A DNA stretch of 57,738 bases from Spirochaetota bacterium (GTDB lineage: Bacteria; Spirochaetota; UBA4802; JAKQUI01). The position numbers and the translations under genes were made by a program. The DNA lies in assembly GCA_029562645.1 (NCBI GenBank), contig JAKQUI010000037.1, positions 1-57,738 on the forward strand, written 5' to 3'. Of the stretch, positions 34,996 to 43,630 are shown in pieces. How positions within the stretch are numbered: position 1 is the first letter of the stretch; each line of letters begins with the position of its first letter. The notes under the pieces were generated by a model. It saw nothing but the letters and a program-made list of their open reading frames with translations, ran no database searches and was not told the DNA's origin.

Positions 34996-36702
34996 TCACT
35001 CGTTCATCGTGTAGGTGTCGATGAGCGAATAGACGTAGTCCTTGCAGATGCGGTCGTAGCGCTCCTTGTTCACCACCGGGCGCTTGATCATCTTGAGGCA
35101 CGCGGCCTGTTGCTTCTCGGAGGCGATGGGCTTCGCGTAGAGCTGCATGGCGAATTTCACCATGTCGCGTATCATAAAATCGAAGATCTGGTCGATAAGC
35201 TCGTCCGACACATCGTAGATCTTCTTGTTCTCGAGAATGAGCTGCCCGTAGGCGACCAGCGTGAAGCACTCGCCCACCTGCAGGAGGAAGTCGATGTCGT
35301 TGGCCTGCTCCTTCATCGTCTCCATCGACGCGAGCATGAACTCCTTGAAGGCCTCGATCTGCTCCTTGAAGACGTTCACGTTGGGGATATTCACGCTGTT
35401 GTAGGCGATGTTAAAATCGTGGAACTGCAGCTTGCCCAGCCCCTTCGTGGGCCCCTGGTTGAACAGAAAATCGTCGTTGGCCGCGTCGCGCCGCTGCGGA
35501 ACGGGCGCGTACTCCTTCGGATTAAAGAAATAGTTGGGCATGAACTTGATGATGAGCGCCATGTTCACGTGCACCGTCCCCTCCAGCTTGGGGAGGGCCC
35601 GGATGTCGGTCGCGGCGTTCTCGAAGTAGGTGTCCTTCTCGAAACCCTTGGCCGCGATCACGTCCCACAGCAGGTTGATCACCTCTTCGCCCTGCGTGGA
35701 GACCTTCATCTTCACCATGGGATTGTACAGGAGATAGCGCTTGTCGTCCTCGTTCGCGGAACGCATGTAGTCGGTCGCGCGCAACGCGAAGAGCTTCATC
35801 GCGACCAGCCGGCAGTAGGCGTCCACGAAGAGCTGCTTGATGTGCGTGAAATCGATCACATAGCTCCCGAAGAGATTGCGGTGCGCCGCGTGATTGAGCG
35901 ATTCGTACAGGGCGTGCTCGCAGATCCCGATGGAGCCCCACCCCAGATTGAACTTGCAGATGTTGATGGTGTTGAGCATGTCGTCCCACGCCTTCTGGCC
36001 GCGCTCGAGGATGTCGGCGTCGGTGATGGGATAGTCGTGCAGCGCGTATTCGGCCACGTAGTCCTGGTTGTTGATCACGTTCTTGACGCACTCGTACTTC
36101 GGGTGCTTTGAGTCGACGGCGAAGAAAACGTAGTCATTGCTGTCGGCGATCTTGCCGAAGGTGGAGACCATGGCGGCCTCGTTGCCGTTGCCGATGTAGT
36201 ACTTGTCGCCGTTGGCCTTATAGGTGCCGTCCGCCTGCGGGTAGAGCATCATGTCGCTGGAGTAGATGTCGGCGCCGTGCTCCTTCTCGGAGAGGCCGAA
36301 GGCGAAGATGGCGCCCTCCTTGAGGAACTTCGCCGCCTTGTGTTTGGCCTCGGCGTTGGACCCCAGGAAGATGGGCCCCAGCCCCAGCGCGCTCACCTGA
36401 AAGGTGTACCAGTAGGTGAGGCCGTAGAAGCCCAGGATCTCGGCGAAGTCGGTGATGCGCGAGGTGTCCCATCGGGACGAATCGCCGCCGAAGCCCTTGG
36501 GCGTGAGGAGCTTCGCCATGATCTGGTTTTCCTTCATGAAATCGAGGAACTCGGTGTACCACACGCAGGCGTGGAAGTCATCTTTCATCTTCTTGAGGCC
36601 GCGGCCCTCGAAGAAATCGATGGTCTTCAGCATGATTTGTTTCGTCTCTTCGTCGGCGTATTTCGCGACGATCTTCTTCGGATTAAGCAGGATCTTTTCC
36701 AT
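34996..36702 (-). CDS. Acyl-CoA dehydrogenase family protein (paralogue 2)
   Basis: A 568-residue flavoprotein of the acyl-CoA dehydrogenase fold, which oxidises acyl-CoA to enoyl-CoA. It is longer than the common 380-400-residue type. The FAD/substrate motif FAFGLSEKEHGADIYSSDM matches the LTEP-x-AGSD region and is followed by YYIGNGNEA. It is very similar throughout to the next gene and exactly the same length. The ATG at 36702 was chosen because AAGGAG lies nine bases upstream; the in-frame ATG at 36711 abuts that site. It follows its paralogue after about 150 bp of repeats and ends before a clear terminator. Confidence 0.9.
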   Translation of the reverse strand: MEKILLNPKKIVAKYADEETKQIMLKTIDFFEGRGLKKMKDDFHACVWYTEFLDFMKENQIMAKLLTPKGFGGDSSRWDTSRITDFAEILGFYGLTYWYTFQVSALGLGPIFLGSNAEAKHKAAKFLKEGAIFAFGLSEKEHGADIYSSDMMLYPQADGTYKANGDKYYIGNGNEAAMVSTFGKIADSNDYVFFAVDSKHPKYECVKNVINNQDYVAEYALHDYPITDADILERGQKAWDDMLNTINICKFNLGWGSIGICEHALYESLNHAAHRNLFGSYVIDFTHIKQLFVDAYCRLVAMKLFALRATDYMRSANEDDKRYLLYNPMVKMKVSTQGEEVINLLWDVIAAKGFEKDTYFENAATDIRALPKLEGTVHVNMALIIKFMPNYFFNPKEYAPVPQRRDAANDDFLFNQGPTKGLGKLQFHDFNIAYNSVNIPNVNVFKEQIEAFKEFMLASMETMKEQANDIDFLLQVGECFTLVAYGQLILENKKIYDVSDELIDQIFDFMIRDMVKFAMQLYAKPIASEKQQAACLKMIKRPVVNKERYDRICKDYVYSLIDTYTMNE

Positions 36703-36729
36703 GGTCGGCATCTCCTTTACCTCACCCCC

Positions 36730-36853
36730 CGGCCCCCTCTCCCGCAAGGAGAGGGGGAGCCCCTGGGAGGAGTATTTTCCTCAATAAACCCGCCCCCTCC
36801 AGGAGCGGGTCTTGCGTCACCTCCTCCTTGCGAAGGGGGAGGCTGGGAGGGGG
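36730..36853. repeat. Cluster of GC-rich palindromic repeats between the acyl-CoA dehydrogenase genes
   Basis: Three palindromes occur in 120 bp. CCCCCTCTCC/GGAGAGGGGG (36733-36757) is a perfect 10-bp stem with loop CGCAA. ACCCGC/GCGGGT (36788-36810) follows. Near 36820-36843 is a CCTCC/GGAGG pair around CTTGCGAAG. The sequence type (CTCTCCCGCAAGGAGAGGGGGAGC) is a dispersed intergenic repeat seen in many genomes. It separates two otherwise tandem genes and could lower or stabilise expression of the distal one. Confidence 0.65.
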
Positions 36854-38560
36854 TTAAAAATTCTGATCGCGCATCTTGTACGCGCCCTTAAGCGAGTACA
36901 CGTTCTCCAGGTAAAACTTCTCGAAGCGCGCGGGATTGGGCACCGGCGTCTTCACGATCTTCAGCGAAAGCTCGCGCTGCGCGTCGCTGTTTGACGGCTT
37001 CAGGTGGATCCCCAGGGCGTACTTCGAGAAATCGCGCACCATGAAATCGAAGATCTCCTCGAGGAGGTCGTCGTCCACGGGGAAGTATTTGCGGTTCTCG
37101 ATGATAAGCTGGCCGTACGCCACCAGCGTGAGGACCTCGCCCAGCGCCAGCAGGTAGTCGATGTCGGCCGACTGCTCCTTGCTGGGGCCCGCCTTCATCA
37201 GGAAATCCTTGAAGAGCTTGATTTGCTCCTTGAAGACGTTCACGTTCGGCAGGTTGACGCTATTGTAGGCGATGTTGTAGTCGTGAAACTGGACCTTGCC
37301 CAGGCCCTTCGTGGGGCCCTGGCGGAACATGAATTCGTCGTTCGCGAGATCGTCGCGCTTGGGAACCTCGGGATACTCCTTCGGGTTGAAGAAATAGTTG
37401 GCCATGAACTTCACGATAAGCGCCATGTTCACGTGCACCGTCCCCTCCAGCTTGGGCAGCATGGGAAGCTCGTGCTTGGCGATCTCGAAGAAGGGCTCGT
37501 TCTCGAAGCCCTTGGCGGCGATGATGTCGTGGAGGATGTTCATCACCTCCTCGCCCTCGCGGGTCACCTTCATCTTCACCATGGGATTGAACAGCAGGTA
37601 GCGGCGGTCGTTCTCGTTGGCGGAGCGCATGTAGTCGATCGCGCGCTCGGCGAAGAGCTTCATCGCCACGAGCTTGCAGTAGGCGTCCACGAAGAGGCGC
37701 TTCACGTGCGGAAAGTCGGTCACGAACTTGCCGTAGACGTTGCGGTTGGCCGCATGGTCGATCGATTCGTAGAGCGAGTGGGTGCACAGGCCAATCGCGC
37801 CCCAGCCGAGGTTGAACTTGCAGACATTGATCGTGTTCAGCATGTCGTCCCACGCCTTGGGGCCGCGCTCGGTGATGTCGGCGTCGGTGATGGGATAGTC
37901 GTGCAGCGCGTATTCGGCCACGTAGTTCTGCTCGTTGACGACGTTGCGGATGCACTCGTACTTCGGGTGCTTGGAGTTCACGACGAAGAAGACATAGTCC
38001 CCGGTGTCGGCCATCTTCGCGAAGGTGGACACGAGCGCGGCCTCGTTGCCGTTCCCGATGTAGTACTTGTCGCCGTTCGCGCGGTACTTCCCGTCGCCCT
38101 CGGGGTAGAGCATCATGTCGCTGGAGTAGATGTCGGCGCCGTGCTCCTTCTCGGAAAGCCCGAAGGCGAACACCCCGCCCTCCTGCAGGAGCTTCGCGGT
38201 CTTGTGCTTCACCTCCTCGTTCGAGCCGTTCCAGATCGGGCACAGGCCCAGCATGGACACCTGCCAGGTGTACCAGTAGGTGACCCCGTAGAAACCGGTG
38301 ATCTCCGAGAAGGCGCTGTTGCGATAGGTGTCCCATCGGGAGTCGGAGGCGCCGTAGCCGGAGGGCGTCATCAGCACGGCGAAGGCCTGGGTCTCCTTGA
38401 GGAACTCGACGAAATCATAGTTCCATTTTTTCTCGTGCCAGTCCTTCTTGATTTGCTTCAATCCCTTCTTTTCAAAGAAGTCGATGGTCTTTTGCATCAG
38501 CTCCTTCGATTTTTCATCTTTATACGTGCGGTTGTGTTTGTGGGGATTCAGGAGAATCAT
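36854..38560 (-). CDS. Acyl-CoA dehydrogenase family protein (paralogue 1)
   Basis: A 568-residue paralogue of the downstream gene, with the same FAFGLSEKEHGADIYSSDM motif, YYIGNGNEA and the C-terminal DYNIAYNSVNLPNVNVFKEQ. The ATG at 38560 (MILLNPHKHN) aligns with the paralogue start and follows AGAGGTGG; upstream in-frame codons lie over the promoter. The two proteins may form a heteromer or act on different acyl chains. A consensus -35 TTGACA (38631-38626, minus) is followed at once by the palindrome CCGAACACCGTTCGG, so repression by the divergent TetR is likely. Natural substrate unknown. Confidence 0.9.
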   Translation of the reverse strand: MILLNPHKHNRTYKDEKSKELMQKTIDFFEKKGLKQIKKDWHEKKWNYDFVEFLKETQAFAVLMTPSGYGASDSRWDTYRNSAFSEITGFYGVTYWYTWQVSMLGLCPIWNGSNEEVKHKTAKLLQEGGVFAFGLSEKEHGADIYSSDMMLYPEGDGKYRANGDKYYIGNGNEAALVSTFAKMADTGDYVFFVVNSKHPKYECIRNVVNEQNYVAEYALHDYPITDADITERGPKAWDDMLNTINVCKFNLGWGAIGLCTHSLYESIDHAANRNVYGKFVTDFPHVKRLFVDAYCKLVAMKLFAERAIDYMRSANENDRRYLLFNPMVKMKVTREGEEVMNILHDIIAAKGFENEPFFEIAKHELPMLPKLEGTVHVNMALIVKFMANYFFNPKEYPEVPKRDDLANDEFMFRQGPTKGLGKVQFHDYNIAYNSVNLPNVNVFKEQIKLFKDFLMKAGPSKEQSADIDYLLALGEVLTLVAYGQLIIENRKYFPVDDDLLEEIFDFMVRDFSKYALGIHLKPSNSDAQRELSLKIVKTPVPNPARFEKFYLENVYSLKGAYKMRDQNF

Positions 38561-38608
38561 GGGCCACCTCTGGTCGATGATGTGTGCGAATGAGATTGTA
38601 TCAATTTC

Positions 38609-38623
38609 CCGAACACCGTTCGG
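38609..38623. promoter_or_regulatory. Palindromic operator between acyl-CoA dehydrogenase and TetR genes
   Basis: CCGAAC-ACC-GTTCGG is a perfect 6+3+6 palindrome. It sits in the promoter spacer just downstream of the minus-strand -35 TTGACA (38631-38626), ideal for blocking transcription of the dehydrogenase pair. Its core AACACCGTT (38612-38620) is identical to the core of the operator at the other TetR gene (3050-3058). Confidence 0.7.
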
Positions 38624-38650
38624 ACTGTCAAACAGATTTCGGATTTTTTC

Positions 38651-38679
38651 TTGATAAAAATCATCGCCCGCACTACATA
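38651..38679 (+). promoter_or_regulatory. Promoter of the TetR-MoxR operon
   Basis: TTGATA (38651-38656) and TACATA (38674-38679) are 17 bases apart on the plus strand, about 60 bases before the TetR GTG start. It is divergent from the dehydrogenase promoter. Confidence 0.5.
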
Positions 38680-38739
38680 TGGCGCTCATATGAAATGACG
38701 TTTGTCTGATGACACTTTTAACGCCAAGGGACTATCCGC

Positions 38740-39366
38740 GTGAATAAAACCACCAAGAAGAAGTCGACGCTCAGCGAGCTCAAGAGCAAGGAGCGCCAAG
38801 ACCGCAAGGACCTCATCATCGACGCCGCCGAGCGCGTGTTCGCGACGCGGCCGTTCAACCGCGTGAGCATGCGCGAGATCGCCGACGAGGCCGGGATCGC
38901 CGCCTCCTCCATCTACACCTACTTCCCCAACCAGGAGGCGCTCTTCGTGGAGGCCACCGTCCGCGACAGCACCACCTTTCTCGACGAGCTGGGGAAGATC
39001 ACCGCGGGCGGCCCCGTGACCGCCGATTCCTTCGACCGGCTCATCGACACCTTCTTCGACTTCATCTCCACCCACGACTCCTATTTTCGGATGATGGTGG
39101 TGTTCATGACGCACGGGCAGCTCAATCCCGACTCGCTGCTGCGGGTCAATGCGCTCGTGGGGCGCGGGCTGGACATCTTCGAACAGGTCATCAGCGACCT
39201 CGGCTACCGCGGCGACACGCGGCTCCTGGCGCACTACTTTTTCGCCATGATGAACGGCATCCTGGTCAACTACCGCAAGTACGAGGGACGGCGCGAGGAG
39301 GAGGTCACGGCCTTCATGAAAAAGGTCGCGAAGGTATTCAAGGACCTGCTCCTGAAGAGCATATGA
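38740..39366 (+). CDS. TetR/AcrR-family transcriptional regulator
   Basis: A 208-residue regulator with a basic N-terminal tail (KTTKKKSTL...) and a TetR helix-turn-helix (IADEAGIAASSIYTYFPNQE, about 47-66). The start is GTG with AAGGGA upstream. It is divergent from two acyl-CoA dehydrogenases, a common arrangement for fatty-acid-responsive TetR proteins that sense acyl-CoA. It overlaps the MoxR gene by ATGA, so it is also the first gene of that operon. Its predicted operator shares a 9-bp core with that of the TetR at 3082. Confidence 0.9.
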   Translation: MNKTTKKKSTLSELKSKERQDRKDLIIDAAERVFATRPFNRVSMREIADEAGIAASSIYTYFPNQEALFVEATVRDSTTFLDELGKITAGGPVTADSFDRLIDTFFDFISTHDSYFRMMVVFMTHGQLNPDSLLRVNALVGRGLDIFEQVISDLGYRGDTRLLAHYFFAMMNGILVNYRKYEGRREEEVTAFMKKVAKVFKDLLLKSI

Positions 39367-40517
39367 AAAAGACGCCGGTCATCGTTTCGGCCCGCCAGCT
39401 CGAGGAGATCCTCGAGGGCTACTTCGACGCGGGGTGGCGGCTCAACTATGCGATCAAGGTCCTGGGGCACCCGGGCGTGGGGAAATCGGCCATCGTGAAG
39501 GCGGTCGCCGAACGAAAGGGAATGCACTTCATCGACACGCGGCTGGCCTTCAAGGAGAACATCGACCTCGGCGGCTACCCCGTGCCCGACCACGAGGCGC
39601 GGCGGATGATCTACTACCGACCGCGCTTCATCCCGCCGGAGCGCGTCCCCGACGGCGCGGCCGGCATCGTGTGGTTCCTCGACGAGTCCAACCGCGCGCA
39701 CCCTACGGTTATCCAGACGCTCTTCCAGATTATCACCGAGCGCACCTGCGGGGAGCACGCGCTCCCCGAACGGACCGCCATCGTGCTCGCGGGCAACCTC
39801 GGCGAGGAGGACAGCACCACCATCACCAACTTCGACGACGCCGCGCTCGACGGCCGCCTCGCGGTCTTCCAGCTCCGGCCCGCCGCCGCCGAGTGGCTGC
39901 CCTGGGCCACGCGCGAGGGCGTCCACCCGTCCGTTATGCGATACATATCGGTGTTCCCCGACCGGCTGTGGGACGAGCGCGCCATCAACCCCAACCCGCG
40001 CGGCTGGCACCAGGTCTCGTGCGCGATATCGGACGCCTTCGGACTTGCCGACGAGGACGCCCTGGCCGCGCGGCTTGCGGCGGAGCCGTCCGGTCCGCTG
40101 GCGCTCACGATCACGGCGCTCATCGGCGCGAGCGCCGCGGCCGACTTCGTGGCGCAGATCTGCGCGCCGCGGCGGCTGGTCACCGCGGAGGTCATCGCCG
40201 GGGACCGCGCGCGCCTTCGCGAGTTGGCCGACGACGCCATCCCCGCCGAGGACGTCCTCTGGGCGCTCTCCGGCGCGATCGACCACCTGCGCGAGACCCG
40301 GGCGCGCGGCGCCGCGACGCCGACCGACGCCGAGCTCGACGAGATCGCGAACGTGCTCATGTTCGCGGGGCATGCGCGCGCCGATTTCAGGATTTCGTTT
40401 TTTTACCGCCTCCTGCGCGACTGCGGGATCTTCGCGCAGGCGCCGGCCGCGCTGCACCGGCTGCCCGATACGGCCATGGGCGCGGCCCTGCTGGAACGGT
40501 TCGAGCGGATTCTTTGA
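39363..40517 (+). CDS. MoxR-type AAA+ ATPase
   Basis: A 384-residue AAA+ ATPase with Walker A GHPGVGKSA (35-43), Walker B VWFLDESNRA (103-112) and a sensor-1-like AGNLGEED segment. MoxR proteins act as chaperone-like remodellers and usually pair with a VWA-domain protein, here the metallopeptidase/VWA protein at 40909. The pair recalls bacterial MoxR-VWA modules used in metal-cofactor insertion or conflict/stress systems. It starts within the TetR stop codon (ATGA). A short gene on the opposite strand (40612-40809) interrupts the run to the VWA gene. Confidence 0.85.
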   Translation: MKKTPVIVSARQLEEILEGYFDAGWRLNYAIKVLGHPGVGKSAIVKAVAERKGMHFIDTRLAFKENIDLGGYPVPDHEARRMIYYRPRFIPPERVPDGAAGIVWFLDESNRAHPTVIQTLFQIITERTCGEHALPERTAIVLAGNLGEEDSTTITNFDDAALDGRLAVFQLRPAAAEWLPWATREGVHPSVMRYISVFPDRLWDERAINPNPRGWHQVSCAISDAFGLADEDALAARLAAEPSGPLALTITALIGASAAADFVAQICAPRRLVTAEVIAGDRARLRELADDAIPAEDVLWALSGAIDHLRETRARGAATPTDAELDEIANVLMFAGHARADFRISFFYRLLRDCGIFAQAPAALHRLPDTAMGAALLERFERIL

Positions 40518-40611
40518 TTGCGATGCGGCGCCCGGGCGCCGCATCCGTGTGCGGGAAGCGGGACCGGCGCAGCGACCCGGTAATGCGATCGCGCAGGGTC
40601 CCGCGGATGGA

Positions 40612-40809
40612 TTACGGCACGCGCTTGACCACGTTCTGCGCGATGAGCGACTTGAACTCCTTCAGGAGGGCCTTTTCATGGGCATCGAGCTTCCCGTCCT
40701 CGAACGCGACATTGATGATCTCCTCGTACTCGGCCATGGTGACCTCGCTATCGTCGATCGCGGTGCGGATAACGTCCTCGAGCTTCTTACCGTCTTTCGT
40801 AATATACAT
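40612..40809 (-). CDS. Small helical protein, TerB-like (uncertain)
   Basis: A 65-residue acidic/helical protein (start MYITKDGKKLEDVIRTAIDD). The central AEYEEIINVAFEDGKLDAHE resembles one repeat of TerB-like or EF-hand-like helical domains, with an Asp/Glu-rich turn. AAGGAG lies nine bases before the ATG and a perfect TATAAT (40877-40872, minus) sits about 60 bases upstream, so it is probably expressed from its own promoter. It is antisense-oriented between the MoxR and VWA genes. Confidence 0.6.
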   Translation of the reverse strand: MYITKDGKKLEDVIRTAIDDSEVTMAEYEEIINVAFEDGKLDAHEKALLKEFKSLIAQNVVKRVP

Positions 40810-40908
40810 GGTCCAGCTCCTTGTGTCATGATTGGCGCGCCCCGGCCTGTGCGCGGCGCTCGCCGTCCACTATTATACGCCGCGCCATATGCGCAAGCCT
40901 AAAATATC

Positions 40909-42336
40909 ATGTCCGCGCCCGTCGACATCGCGCTCGAGACCCTGTGGCGGCGAAGCCGGTTCGCTTCCTATTTCTATCAGCAGGTCCAGTTTTTCCCCGA
41001 TGCCGCGATACCGACGCTCGCGCTCACGGTCCTGCAGTCGCGCCTCACGCTGGCCTATCGTCCGGACTTCGTCGAATCACTGCACGCGGAACAGTTCATC
41101 GGTTTGCTGATCCACGAGATGATGCACGCCGTGCTCAACCACGATCACCGCGCGCTGCCCGACGAGAGCCCCTACCTCCAGAACGTGGCGCAGGACATGG
41201 CGGTGAACAGCTATATCGTCGCCCATCACACGACCTTTTTTTCACGGACGGGCGATTACGCGGCCGACACGCCGGAGCTCCTCCTCCCGCCGGGCTTGCC
41301 GGTGATTCCGCACGCGTTCTATCGCGCAACGGGGATCGGCGACCCCTCGTGGGAGGACGTGTTCCGCTGGCTCAAGGGGCTCTCGCCCGAGGAGCGCCGC
41401 GCGCATATCGACTCGGGGCCCATAGATCCCGGCATTCCGCTGGATGCCGGGGCGCATGATGGCGCGCGCCTGGATGAACGCATCGACACCGCGCCGCTGT
41501 TTCGCGCGCCGGACGACGAGCGCAGCCGCTTCGATTGGTCCGGCCTGCGGGGGATCGTCTTCATCGACGAGCGCGACGAGACGCTGCCCACGGGCGTGCA
41601 CCTCTTCCACGACCGCGCGGCCGCCGACGCCATCACCGCGAAGCGTACACGCACGCTGAGCCTGGCCGAGGCCGACCGCGATTGCGCCGACGAGCGCGCT
41701 TTCCAGGAGATCCGGGGCATCATCAACACGACAACCGAGGCCGACATCGACTCGTGGGAACGCCTGCTCAAGAGCACGATCGACTTCGCCGCGCAATCGA
41801 ACGAGTGGACCTACACCTACGGGCGCTTCAACCGCCGCTATTTCGCCAACGGCATCTACGCGCCCGGCCGCATCTTTCGCGAGCGCGAGGTGATCACCGT
41901 GGCCGTTGACGTCTCGGGCTCCATGGTGATGAACCCGGCCGACATCGAAACGGCCTTCGGCGTGATCGAGCAGCTTGCCGAAAAATACCGCGTGAACCTC
42001 CTCTGCCTGGACGAGAACCTGTTCGTTCCCGAGAAGCGCGACGACGCCTTCGTGGCCGCGCGCGACGCGGGCCGCCCGTATCGCTATCAAAAGGGCGATT
42101 GGCGCTTCATACGCACCGGCGCCGGCGGAACCACCTTCTTCGCGCCGCTGTTCAATTCGTATCTCGCAGGGCACACCGAGATGCTGCTGGTGATCACCGA
42201 CGGCTACATCTACGATATCGCCGAGCTGCGCGAGTACTCGCCCACCATCTGGCTCATCGCCGAGGGGCGCGACGAGCCGTTCGTCGCGCCGTTCGGGCAG
42301 GCGGTGCGTATCCGCGCGAAGCGGGGGCGACGATGA
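40909..42336 (+). CDS. Zinc-metallopeptidase-like plus VWA-like protein (DUF2201 type)
   Basis: A 475-residue soluble protein. The N-terminal part has HEMMH (69-73) followed by NHDH (77-80), the zinc-binding pattern of putative metallopeptidases of the DUF2201 N-terminal family. The C-terminal part (about 320-475) is VWA-like, with VAVDVSGSM providing a MIDAS-type Asp-x-Ser-x-Ser/Met motif and a Thr in AGGTTFFAP. Such proteins are encoded beside MoxR ATPases. It probably works with the MoxR at 39363 on a shared target. No strong ribosome site is visible at the ATG. It overlaps the next gene by ATGA. Confidence 0.82.
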   Translation: MSAPVDIALETLWRRSRFASYFYQQVQFFPDAAIPTLALTVLQSRLTLAYRPDFVESLHAEQFIGLLIHEMMHAVLNHDHRALPDESPYLQNVAQDMAVNSYIVAHHTTFFSRTGDYAADTPELLLPPGLPVIPHAFYRATGIGDPSWEDVFRWLKGLSPEERRAHIDSGPIDPGIPLDAGAHDGARLDERIDTAPLFRAPDDERSRFDWSGLRGIVFIDERDETLPTGVHLFHDRAAADAITAKRTRTLSLAEADRDCADERAFQEIRGIINTTTEADIDSWERLLKSTIDFAAQSNEWTYTYGRFNRRYFANGIYAPGRIFREREVITVAVDVSGSMVMNPADIETAFGVIEQLAEKYRVNLLCLDENLFVPEKRDDAFVAARDAGRPYRYQKGDWRFIRTGAGGTTFFAPLFNSYLAGHTEMLLVITDGYIYDIAELREYSPTIWLIAEGRDEPFVAPFGQAVRIRAKRGRR

Positions 42337-43052
42337 CCGCCGGGCATGACGCATCGAGCGAGGCGCGCGCATTGTACCGAGCGGGCGCGGACCAGGCTGA
42401 TTTCGATTTCGCCCGCGGCGTCCCCGCACTCCTCGCCGCGGACAATGCGGAGTGCGTGTTCCTCGCCGGGCGCGACTGGCGGGAGTTCGATTACGCGCGC
42501 GGCCTCGACCGGCTGATCGCGCTTGGCTCGGCCGAGTTCATCCACAAGGCGGGCATCTTCTGGAAGCGGTTCGATTACGCGCGCGGCTGCCGCGCCCTCT
42601 TCGACCTGGCCGACCCCGAATACGTCTACCGCGCCGGGCGCTTCTGGCGCGAGTTCGACCACGCCGGGGCGATCGCGCTCTTCTCCGCGCTCGGGTTGCC
42701 GCGCTATCTGTACTACGCCGGAAAGGAATGGAAGCGCTTCGACTACGAGAAAGGCTTCGATGCGCTCGTGGCGCTGGGCAGCGCCGAGTTCATCTTCTAC
42801 GCCGGCGCGCACTGGCCGGTGTTCGATTACCGCGAGGGATTCGAGCGGCTCCTGCGCGCGCGCGAGGCGGAGTTCATCTACAAGGCGGGGACGCTCTGGC
42901 GCGAGTTCGATTTCGCGCGCGCGTGGGCGGTGCTGGAGACGCTGGTGATCGAGGGCGCCGAATGGCGCGGGCGCGCCTTCACGCATCCCCGCTGGCGCGA
43001 CGCGCTGCGCCGGATCTGGCGGGACGCCGCAGCTCAGTTCGACTTTTCGTAG
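42333..43052 (+). CDS. Protein of seven tandem 28-residue repeats, unrecognised family
   Basis: A 239-residue soluble protein built almost entirely of seven gap-free 28-residue repeats: 12-39, 40-67, 68-95, 96-123, 124-151, 152-179, 180-207. The unit reads E-[FY]-[IV]-x-x-AG-x-x-W-x-x-FD-[YF]-x-x-G-x-x-x-L-x-x-L, rich in aromatic residues. Two helices per unit and a solenoid shape are plausible. The last 30 residues are Arg/Trp-rich. I know no named family with this repeat. Its ATG overlaps the metallopeptidase/VWA stop (ATGA), so it is the third partner of the MoxR-VWA module. Its 3' end overlaps the next gene, on the other strand, by 19 bp. Confidence 0.8.
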   Translation: MTAGHDASSEARALYRAGADQADFDFARGVPALLAADNAECVFLAGRDWREFDYARGLDRLIALGSAEFIHKAGIFWKRFDYARGCRALFDLADPEYVYRAGRFWREFDHAGAIALFSALGLPRYLYYAGKEWKRFDYEKGFDALVALGSAEFIFYAGAHWPVFDYREGFERLLRAREAEFIYKAGTLWREFDFARAWAVLETLVIEGAEWRGRAFTHPRWRDALRRIWRDAAAQFDFS

Positions 43053-43408
43053 ACGCACCTGCCGGAGTAACCGTTGTACTCGAACGACCGGGATCCGGAG
43101 GCGAAGGCATAGACCACCGGCGAGGTGCCGATCTTGACGATCAGCCGGGTGTCCTCCAGCTCGCCGATGAGGCGCGTGCCGTCGTTGCTCCCGCCCGCGT
43201 GCTCTATCGCGAACCGGCGTCCGGAGAGGTTTTTGATGATGATCGTCCCCGCCGCGCCGGCGCGTTCGCCGATCTCGGTCGAGTCCACATCAACACACTT
43301 GACGAGCGAGTACGTTCCGCTGATGTCGCGCGATGAGCAGAACATGGCGTATATGGCGACCGCGACAAGCAGGGCTGCGACGATGAAAACCTTCGGTGAC
43401 CAGGACAT
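43034..43408 (-). CDS. Small membrane-anchored or secreted protein of unknown function
   Basis: A 124-residue protein. Residues about 5-25 (VFIVAALLVAVAIYAMFC) form a signal anchor ending in a Cys, but the bases around it do not make a good lipobox. The rest (starting SSRDISGTYSLVKC) is predicted beta-rich, like small lipocalin-type or META-like secreted domains. Start at ATG 43408, with AGGGA seven bases upstream; an ATG nine codons earlier is less well placed. The stop lies inside the end of the convergent repeat-protein gene. Confidence 0.6.
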   Translation of the reverse strand: MSWSPKVFIVAALLVAVAIYAMFCSSRDISGTYSLVKCVDVDSTEIGERAGAAGTIIIKNLSGRRFAIEHAGGSNDGTRLIGELEDTRLIVKIGTSPVVYAFASGSRSFEYNGYSGRCVYEKSN

Positions 43409-43630
43409 GTCATTCCCTCGAAAAAATGACTCCATTTTTCCTTGCCGTTACGTTCGTCAAATATTTAATGGGTTGGATTTCATGTGGGATACATGAATGC
43501 GTGTCAATTTAAGATAAATCGAAAATATCAATATGATATTTCATCATAGCTTAACCGCAATCCCGCTCAATATGCAATCATTATCCATATGGATTGACAA
43601 ACCGCCAGAAACCGCACGACAGGAGAAATC

